The position numbers and the translations under genes were made by a program. A stretch of DNA of 64,000 bases from NCBI GenBank assembly GCA_021792455.1, contig JAJYUP010000004.1, forward strand, positions 1 to 64,000. Direction: 5' to 3'. How positions within the stretch are numbered: position 1 is the first letter of the stretch; the number at the start of each line of letters is the position of its first letter. Source of the stretch: Actinomycetes bacterium (GTDB taxonomy: Bacteria > Actinomycetota > Thermoleophilia > Solirubrobacterales > Solirubrobacteraceae). This document shows positions 57,230-64,000 of the stretch, one piece after another. The notes under the pieces were generated by a model. The model made no database searches. It was not told the origin of the DNA and saw nothing but the letters and a program-made list of their open reading frames with translations.

Positions 57230-59858
57230 GGAGCTCGTGCTGCTTGGCGGCAAGCCAGTCTGCCCCGACCCCGATGTCGACGACCAGGGCGGGCTCCCGG
57301 TCATCCCACACCGCGCACATCTCCCTGCGGATCAGCTCGCAGGCAGCCTTCACGCTCGGCTCGGGCTCGGAGGGGATCTCGAACAGGAGCTCGTCGTGAA
57401 TCGTCAGGATCAGCTTCGCCTGCGATCCCGCCGCCCGCAGAGCAGAGTCGCAGCGCAGCATCGCAAGCTTCATGATGTCGGCCGCCGTCCCCTGGATCAC
57501 CGTGTTGACGGCAAGCCGCTCTCCCTGGCTTCGCACCTGGAGGTTGCGCGCCAAAAGCTCTGGGATCTGGCGGCGCCTGCCCCACACCGTCGTCACATAC
57601 CCCTGCTCGCCTGCGCGCTTGATCGTCTCGTCGATGAACTGCGCAACCTTCTCGAACCTCTCGAGGTAGGCGTCGATGAACTCCTTCGCCTCCGCTCTCG
57701 GAATGTTCAGGCGATCCGCGAGCCCAAAGTCGGACAGGCCGTAGACGATGCCGTAATTGATCATCTTCGCCTTCGAGCGCATCCCCTCGTCGATCTCGTC
57801 CGTGCTCACCCCGAACACTCGCGATGCCGTCGCGCTGTGAACGTCCTCGCCGCGCGCGAACACCTCCTTCAGCACGGGCTCATCGGCGAGGTTCGCGAGC
57901 ACCCTCAGCTCGATCTGGGAGTAGTCGGCGGAGATCAGAAGCGCCCCCTGCTCCGCCTCGAAGCAGCCCCTTATCCGCCTGCCGAGCGGCGTCCTCACCG
58001 GCACGTTCTGGAGGTTCGGGTTCGTGCTCGACAGCCTGCCCGTCTGGGCGACCGTCTGCAGGAACGTCGTGTGCAGACGGGACTGCCCGTCGACCATCTG
58101 CGGCAGCACGTCGAGGTAGGTCTTCAGCAGCGTCGAGAGCTCCCGCCATCGCTCGACTCTCTGCACGATCGGATGCTCGGATCTGATCGCCTGCAGCACC
58201 CTCGCGTCGGTCGAGAACCCGGTCTTGCCGCGACGCTTTCGGGAGAGTCCGAGCTTCACGAACAGCACCTCCCCCAGCTGCTGGGGAGAGCCGATCACGA
58301 ACTGCTGCCCGGCGAGATCGAAGATCTCCTGTTCGAGGCTCGAGATCTCCATCCTCACGTCCGAGGCGATCTGCGCCAGGCGCTCCAGGTTCAGCCGCAC
58401 CCCCGCCCGCTCCATCTCCTTCAGCACGGAGACGAGCGGCAGCTCGATCTCGCTCAGCAGCGGCTGCAGCCCAAGCTTCTCGATCTGCTCGCGTTGGCCT
58501 GCCGCAAGCGCGAGCATGCACGCAGCCCGCGCGCCAAGCGGGTCGCCCACCTCGCTGACGAGCCCATTCTGCTCGCAGAGCTCCTCGAGCGGGTAGCCCC
58601 GCCGCGCCGGGTCGAGCAGGTAGGCGCCGATCATCGTGTCGTGTGCGAGCTTCGCGGGCAGCACCGAAAGCGCCTTCGCGTCGTGTGCGATCACGGGCCA
58701 CCCCTCGAGCCGCCTGATCACCTCCTCTGCCCCTCCGCATCCGCCGACGAGCACCTTCTGCGCCGTCGCGACTGCAAACCGAAACGGATCGCCCTCTGCG
58801 AACAGCTCGCCCTCCGCCGGCTCGCTGCGCTCCACGAGAACGGCAGCCTCCCCGTCGCCGAGCGTCTGAATCTGCGTCGGGTCACCGAGGATGAGCTCCG
58901 ATTCCAGGCGACGCTCGCCTCGCTGCCGCGGGGCGGCCTGCTCACCGAGCGCCTCTTCCAGGCGACGCAGAGGATCGCGCAGCTCATAGCGCCTGAACAC
59001 CTCCCTCAGCTTCGAGCGGTCAGGCTCAGCTGAGAGCTCCGCCTCAGGATCGAACTGCACAGGCACGTCCCGTCTGATCCGCGCGAGCTCCCTCGAGATC
59101 CGCGCCAGCTCGGCGTGCTGCAGGAGGTTCTGCCGGCGCCTGCTCCCACCGACCTGCGCGACGTTCGCAAGCACCCCGTCGATGCTGCCGAAGCGCTCGA
59201 GCAGCTCCCTCGCCGTCTTCTCCCCGATGCCGGGGACCCCAGGGATGTTGTCTGAGGCGTCCCCCTTCAGCCCATAGAAGTCAGGGATCAACCTCGGGGT
59301 GATCCCGTACCGATCGATCACCGCCTGCCAGTCGTAGGTCTTCGTCTCCGTCATGCCTCTCGCCGTCGCCATCACCTCGATCAGCCCGTCCTCGTCGATG
59401 AGCTGAAAGACGTCCCTGTCTCCCGTCAGGATCGTCACCGGCACGCCGGCGGCTCGCGCCTGCTCCGCGAGAGATCCGATCACGTCGTCGGCCTCGTAGC
59501 CGTCGACGCTGATGTTGCGATAGCCGAAGGCCGTGACGAGCTCCTCGCACGCTGGCCACTGCATCTTCAGCAGATCGGGCCTTGCGATCCTCTGCGCCTT
59601 GTACTCCGGATAGAGCTCGGTGCGCCCTGAGGTGCCTGCGTCCCAGACGACGATCGCGGGAGCAGCCCCACGCTCAGAGATCAGCTTCACGAGCATCGAG
59701 GCGAACCCGAAGATCGCGTTCGTCGGCATCCCGGTCGACGTCGCGATCGACTCTGGCAGCGCATAGAAGGCCCTGTAGACGAGGCTCGGGCCGTCTATCA
59801 GATACAGACGCGCCCCCTTGCGCTCCCTATCGCCGCCGCCTCTGCCCTCTGCTGCCAT
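57219..59858 (-). CDS. polA: DNA polymerase I
   Basis: 5'-exonuclease (LIDGPSLVYRAFYALP), and polymerase motifs (RGCFEAEQGALLISADYSQIELRVLANLADE; SKAKMINYGIVYGLSDFGLADRL; LILTIHDELLFEIP). Confidence 0.96.
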   Translation of the reverse strand: MAAEGRGGGDRERKGARLYLIDGPSLVYRAFYALPESIATSTGMPTNAIFGFASMLVKLISERGAAPAIVVWDAGTSGRTELYPEYKAQRIARPDLLKMQWPACEELVTAFGYRNISVDGYEADDVIGSLAEQARAAGVPVTILTGDRDVFQLIDEDGLIEVMATARGMTETKTYDWQAVIDRYGITPRLIPDFYGLKGDASDNIPGVPGIGEKTARELLERFGSIDGVLANVAQVGGSRRRQNLLQHAELARISRELARIRRDVPVQFDPEAELSAEPDRSKLREVFRRYELRDPLRRLEEALGEQAAPRQRGERRLESELILGDPTQIQTLGDGEAAVLVERSEPAEGELFAEGDPFRFAVATAQKVLVGGCGGAEEVIRRLEGWPVIAHDAKALSVLPAKLAHDTMIGAYLLDPARRGYPLEELCEQNGLVSEVGDPLGARAACMLALAAGQREQIEKLGLQPLLSEIELPLVSVLKEMERAGVRLNLERLAQIASDVRMEISSLEQEIFDLAGQQFVIGSPQQLGEVLFVKLGLSRKRRGKTGFSTDARVLQAIRSEHPIVQRVERWRELSTLLKTYLDVLPQMVDGQSRLHTTFLQTVAQTGRLSSTNPNLQNVPVRTPLGRRIRGCFEAEQGALLISADYSQIELRVLANLADEPVLKEVFARGEDVHSATASRVFGVSTDEIDEGMRSKAKMINYGIVYGLSDFGLADRLNIPRAEAKEFIDAYLERFEKVAQFIDETIKRAGEQGYVTTVWGRRRQIPELLARNLQVRSQGERLAVNTVIQGTAADIMKLAMLRCDSALRAAGSQAKLILTIHDELLFEIPSEPEPSVKAACELIRREMCAVWDDREPALVVDIGVGADWLAAKQHELLSA

Positions 59859-59874
59859 CGCAGCCGCACTCTAC

Positions 59875-59960
59875 GACGCCTGCGCGCTGGGCTCCTCCCA
59901 GGCCGGCCGCCGCGCGCCTGAGCACGGTCGCCGATGACGCCTGCGCGCTGGGCTCCTCCC
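59875..59960. repeat. 25-bp exact direct repeat (61-bp spacing) between polA and malic enzyme genes
   Basis: GACGCCTGCGCGCTGGGCTCCTCCC at 59875-59899 and 59936-59960. Confidence 0.92.
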
Positions 59961-60054
59961 CTCCTCACGGCAGGCAGCCGGAGGACAGGCGCCTGGTGAG
60001 CGCGAAGCGCACACAATAAGATGCCTGCTCTGCCGATCCGACTGAGGAGATGAT

Positions 60055-61557
60055 GTGGCCGCAACGCCAAGCGCCCAGTACCGACTGACGATCCGCGTCA
60101 AGCTCGCCGATGCTGAGGGCCTGCTGGGCGAGGTCACGAACGCGATCACCGAGGCGGGCGGAGTCATCTCCGCAGTCGACCTCGTCGAAGGCGGCCAGGA
60201 GGGCACCCTCCGTGACATCGTCGTAGACGGCAGCGACGAGCACCACTGGCGGGACCTGACGAGCGCGATCGCCGCGCTCGACGGCGCGGAGGTGATCGAC
60301 ACGATCGATCGAACGTTTCAGATGCACGTCGGCGGCAAGATCGCACAGCACAACAAGCATCCCCTCAAGAGCCGCGACGACCTGTCGATGGTCTACACCC
60401 CAGGCGTTGCAAGGGTCTGCCTCGCGATCGCAGACGCCCCTGAACGGGCCTTCCAGTACACGATCAAGCGCAACACGGTCGCAGTCGTCTCCGATGGAAG
60501 CGCAGTGCTTGGGCTCGGCGACATCGGCCCAGCCGCAGCGATGCCGGTGATGGAGGGCAAGTGCTGCCTGTTCAAGGAGTTCGCCGACGTCGACGCCTTC
60601 CCGATCTGTCTGACGACGAACGACCCAGAGGAGATCGTGAGCACCGTCGAGCGGATCTCTCCCGCGTTCGGCGGCATAAACCTCGAGGACATCTCCGCCC
60701 CACGCTGCTTCGAGATCGAGGACTCCCTGAAGGCGCGCCTCGACATCCCCGTGTTCCACGACGACCAGCACGGCACCGCCGTCGTGACGATGGCTGCGCT
60801 GCTGAACGCTGCGAAGCTGACGGGCCGCAGCCTTCAGAGCCTGCGGGTCCTCATCATCGGCGTCGGGGCAGCTGGGATCGCAGTCGCGAAGATCTTGAGG
60901 GCGGCAGGCGTCAGCGACCTCATCGGCGTCGACTCGAAGGGTGCGCTGCACGTAAAGCGGCAGGACTACCTCGACGGCACCATGCACGTGAGCAAGCGCT
61001 GGTTCGCGGAGGTGAGCAACGAGCAGTGCCTGTCAGGGCATCCGGCAGAGGTGATCGATGGGGCGGACCTCGTGATCGGGCTCTCCGGCGCAAGGGTCCT
61101 TCCCGCTGAGTCCCTGGCGCGAATGAAACCTGATGGCGTGCTGTTCGCGATGGCGAACCCGACACCGGAGGTCGATCCTGAGGCGGCGGCGCGGTACGTC
61201 CGGATCGTCGCGACCGGCCGCTCCGACTATCCGAACCAGATCAACAACGTGCTGTGCTTCCCCGGCGTCTTCCGCGGCGCCTTGGACGTCCGCGCAAGCG
61301 CGATCACGGAGGAGATGAAGATGGCGGCGGCCCAGGCGATCGCGGACATCGTCGATGAGAGCGAGCTCAGTGAGGAGTACATCATCCCGTCCGTCTTCAA
61401 CAGGGACGTCGCCCCCGCAGTCGCGGCTGCGGTCGCTGAGCAGGCACGCATCAGCCATCTCGCCAGAGCAGGCTCAGAGGTCGGCTTCGCGAAAGGTGAA
61501 ACATCGCTCTCCTCACCGCCTGTGGTCCATCACGCCGAGCAGGCGAGCGGCGGCTAG
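60055..61557 (+). CDS. NAD(P)-dependent malic enzyme with N-terminal ACT domain
   Basis: YRLTIRVKLADAEGLLGEVTNAITEAGGVISAVDLV (ACT); SMVYTPGVARVCLAIA, NTVAVVSDGSAVLGLGDIGPAAAMPVMEGK, FHDDQHGTAVVTMAALLNA. Confidence 0.93.
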   Translation: MAATPSAQYRLTIRVKLADAEGLLGEVTNAITEAGGVISAVDLVEGGQEGTLRDIVVDGSDEHHWRDLTSAIAALDGAEVIDTIDRTFQMHVGGKIAQHNKHPLKSRDDLSMVYTPGVARVCLAIADAPERAFQYTIKRNTVAVVSDGSAVLGLGDIGPAAAMPVMEGKCCLFKEFADVDAFPICLTTNDPEEIVSTVERISPAFGGINLEDISAPRCFEIEDSLKARLDIPVFHDDQHGTAVVTMAALLNAAKLTGRSLQSLRVLIIGVGAAGIAVAKILRAAGVSDLIGVDSKGALHVKRQDYLDGTMHVSKRWFAEVSNEQCLSGHPAEVIDGADLVIGLSGARVLPAESLARMKPDGVLFAMANPTPEVDPEAAARYVRIVATGRSDYPNQINNVLCFPGVFRGALDVRASAITEEMKMAAAQAIADIVDESELSEEYIIPSVFNRDVAPAVAAAVAEQARISHLARAGSEVGFAKGETSLSSPPVVHHAEQASGG

Positions 61558-61558
61558 A

Positions 61559-61643
61559 TGGCGAGCCGCAGGGACGCTGGCTGTGCGACGAGCAGGGCGC
61601 AAGCCAGCTGCGTGGCGAGCCGCAGGGACGCTGGCTGTGCGAC
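61559..61643. repeat. 31-bp direct repeat (54-bp spacing)
   Basis: TGGCGAGCCGCAGGGACGCTGGCTGTGCGAC at 61559 and 61613. Confidence 0.92.
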
Positions 61644-61691
61644 CAGCCGCCTCGCGATGATCGCCAAGCGACTGACCACGTGGGGCTTTGA

Positions 61692-62603
61692 ATGCGGGTG
61701 ACGATCACTGGCGCAACCGGCCTCATCGGCGGCGCCGTCATCAACTCACTCACGAGGACAGGCGCTGAGGTCACCGTCCTCTCGAGAGACCCTGCCAAGG
61801 CGAGGCGCAGGCTCGCAGACCTGCCTGTCGAGGCCGTCAGCTGGTCGCCGATGGAGGAGCCGGCACCAGCGGAGGCTCTATCCGGAGCGGATGCGGTGAT
61901 CCACCTCGCGGGCGAGCCGATCGCGCAGCGCTGGTCTGGTGAGGTCAAGCGCCTGATCAGGGAGACGAGGGTGCGAGGGACGGCAAACCTCATCACGGGG
62001 CTTGGGCAGGCACGACCTGCTCCCAGCGTGCTCGTCAGCTCTTCGGCGGTGGGCATCTATGGGCCTCGGGCCGACGAACCTCTCGACGAGGATTCACCTC
62101 TTGGCGAGGGCTTCCTCGCGGAGACGTGCATCGCCTGGGAGCAGGAGGCGATGAAGGCGAGCGAGCTTGGTCTGAGGGTGGTGTGCATGCGCACAGGCGT
62201 CGTGCTCAGCGCCGCTGGCGGCGCGCTCGCGAAGATGCTCCCTCCATTCGAGATGGGACTCGGCGGCCCTGTCGCCGGCGGGCGACAGTACGTCTCCTGG
62301 ATTCACCTCAGCGACCTCGCGAGGATGATCGTGAGCGCCGTCGCAGACGAGCGCTGGAGCGGGCCGGTGAACGGGACCGCCCCGAACCCTGTGACCAACG
62401 GGGAGCTCTCGAAGGCACTGGCAGCGGTGCTCCACCGGCCGGCTGTGCTGCCCGTCCCAGCGCTCGCTCTCCGCCTGCTCTACGGGCAGATGGCGGAGAT
62501 CGTCACGACGGGCCAGCGCGTGCTCCCGGCGAAGGCACTGATCCTCGGCTGCGAGTTCGAGCACCCGAGCCTCGCAGAGGCGTTGCGCTCCGCGCTCTCT
62601 TGA
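61692..62603 (+). CDS. TIGR01777/SDR39U1-family NAD(P)-binding epimerase
   Basis: MRVTITGATGLIGGAVINSLTRTGAEVTVLSRDP...VIHLAGEPIAQRWSGEVKRLIRETRVRGTANLI...YVSWIHLSDLARMI. Confidence 0.92.
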   Translation: MRVTITGATGLIGGAVINSLTRTGAEVTVLSRDPAKARRRLADLPVEAVSWSPMEEPAPAEALSGADAVIHLAGEPIAQRWSGEVKRLIRETRVRGTANLITGLGQARPAPSVLVSSSAVGIYGPRADEPLDEDSPLGEGFLAETCIAWEQEAMKASELGLRVVCMRTGVVLSAAGGALAKMLPPFEMGLGGPVAGGRQYVSWIHLSDLARMIVSAVADERWSGPVNGTAPNPVTNGELSKALAAVLHRPAVLPVPALALRLLYGQMAEIVTTGQRVLPAKALILGCEFEHPSLAEALRSALS

Positions 62604-62684
62604 GTTACGAAGAGGCGCAGCGGCAGGACCGCTGCAGACGGGCGCACGCCGCGCCAGGCCACCTGCAGACCGCGTGCTCGCTCG

Positions 62685-63941
62685 CTATGGAACGTGGGGG
62701 CCGCTGATCGGAAGCTCACGCCAGAAGACCGCCTTCCCGTTGCGGAGGACGTCGGCCCCGTACCTGACGATCGTCGTTTCGCCATCAGGAAGCACTTCGT
62801 ATGGGCCGAGCACGGACCGCAGCCGCCGCAGGTGGAACGCCGCCGCAACGACTGCTTCCCTGCTGATCGGACGCTTCGCCGCTGACCTGATCGCGTCGAG
62901 AACGAGCGTCATCGCCTCATACCCGTAAAGCGCATATGAGCTCCCTGGCGTGTGGAAGCGCGCTCTGAACTGGCGCAGCACCTTCTTCGCGGCCTTCGGA
63001 TAGCTCGATGGGGGCAGCACCGGCGAGGTGAGGTAGCTGTCCGCTTCGGCGAAGCCGAGTTCGCTGGGGAAGGCGGATTCCGCCATTTCGCTCGTGCCAA
63101 GCAGGTGCAGCGACGGATCGTTCGCGTGAAGTTCGCGCCACAGCGCAACGGTCCCAGGGTCGTCCTGCCCGCTGACAAACACTGCTTCGGCGCCGCTTTG
63201 CAGCACTTTGCTCACCTGTTCGGCGAAGGTGGGGTTGCTCCCCGCGTCCGCCACTTCGACGGTTTCCTGCCCGACGAGGTCGATCCCATTCCTCTTCGCC
63301 CCTTCGGCGACGATCGTCGCGAGCGGCGCTGTGAAAGGCTCGCCGTCGCTGAGTACGAACAGCCTCTGGACGTGAAGAGCCTGCAGCAGCGCAATCTGCG
63401 CCGCACCCTGCACTATGTCGCCCGGCAGCAGCCTGATGAACGTGCGCTTGCCGCTTGGGTAGAAGCGTTCAGGGTCGCCTTGACCCGCGTCGAAAGAGGA
63501 CGTGAGCCCGGCGTATGGGCTGCGGGTGCTGACCTGGAGGACCCCCGCTTTGTTCGTGACCGGGAGGGATACGGCGGTGGAGGCGGAGTCGTAGTCACCG
63601 ATGTAGGCGACGGTGGTTTCGTTTTCGACCGCACTCTTCGCGTTCGCTTCCGCGAGCCCAGGTTCCGGCACTCCGCTCGCGCCCGCATCGTCGAGCGAGA
63701 CGAGCCGGATGTCGTAGCCGTCAACGACGTGGTGGACATCGGCGAGCGCGAGCCGCTCGCCCATGAGGGTCTGGGAAGCAGCTTCCGCGGACGGCCCCTG
63801 GAGGGGCAGGCTCGAGTAGACGGTGAGGACCCTCCCAGGTGAACGAGCAGCGCTGCTGGGAGTGGCGGATCCGCACCCTGCCAGCGCTGTCGCTGTTGCC
63901 GCTGCAAGGACGGCGAGGGCGAGCAGCGATTGCGCCCTCAT
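62685..63941 (-). CDS. Branched-chain amino-acid-type ABC transporter substrate-binding lipoprotein
   Basis: Lipobox LALAVLAAATATALAGCG; VYSSLPLQGPSAEAASQTLMGERLALADVHHVVDGYDIRLVSLDDA...VAYIGDYDSASTAVSLPVTNKAGVLQVS. Confidence 0.88.
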   Translation of the reverse strand: MRAQSLLALAVLAAATATALAGCGSATPSSAARSPGRVLTVYSSLPLQGPSAEAASQTLMGERLALADVHHVVDGYDIRLVSLDDAGASGVPEPGLAEANAKSAVENETTVAYIGDYDSASTAVSLPVTNKAGVLQVSTRSPYAGLTSSFDAGQGDPERFYPSGKRTFIRLLPGDIVQGAAQIALLQALHVQRLFVLSDGEPFTAPLATIVAEGAKRNGIDLVGQETVEVADAGSNPTFAEQVSKVLQSGAEAVFVSGQDDPGTVALWRELHANDPSLHLLGTSEMAESAFPSELGFAEADSYLTSPVLPPSSYPKAAKKVLRQFRARFHTPGSSYALYGYEAMTLVLDAIRSAAKRPISREAVVAAAFHLRRLRSVLGPYEVLPDGETTIVRYGADVLRNGKAVFWRELPISGPHVP

Positions 63942-64000
63942 CGGCTGTTCAGCTGCGACGACCTGGAAGGTAGCGCGTGATGATCCGCAACGACGCCCCG

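Noticed and set aside
57153-59033. 626-aa plus-strand ORF
   Set aside because: Antisense to polA; His/Leu/Arg-rich artefactual translation.

Overview
High-GC actinobacterial chromosomal segment; the gene complement and the 'FEYG-type' secreted protein suggest Thermoleophilia/Solirubrobacterales (inference, not tested). It has two parts. (1) About 0.2-11.1 kb is an accessory/decay zone next to a tRNA-like gene. It holds disrupted IS3-, IS256- and IS1380-type transposases, a tyrosine-recombinase remnant, two PIN-domain toxin-antitoxin loci, an AbiEii-like pair, an excisionase-like HTH, a truncated Clp-N protein, a truncated DUF11 surface-protein fragment and an ECF sigma locus. (2) About 11.4-64 kb is mostly intact chromosomal genes: MFS transporter, a 1603-aa secreted protein, a cell-wall protein behind a c-di-AMP (ydaO-type) riboswitch, GT4 glycosyltransferases, an alternative sigma-70, ABC drug exporter, ArsR-CDF-CDF metal operon, Hsp20, ArsA-like ATPase pair, PiT/DUF47, glycogen-debranching-like enzyme, MaoC-PTA fusion, FtsH, IclR, formamidase, uvrB (plus the first 22 codons of uvrA at the left edge), CoaE, rpsA, MocR regulator, polA, ACT-malic enzyme, SDR39U1 epimerase and a substrate-binding lipoprotein. 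The most unusual signals are a tRNA with a stable hairpin inserted in its D-loop, the riboswitch-controlled wall protein beside a giant secreted protein with deviant codon usage, a possible uORF/attenuator leader, and at least a dozen unrelated locus-specific short tandem duplications. No CRISPR array or rRNA was found. All family calls are by eye from motifs; no database search was run.
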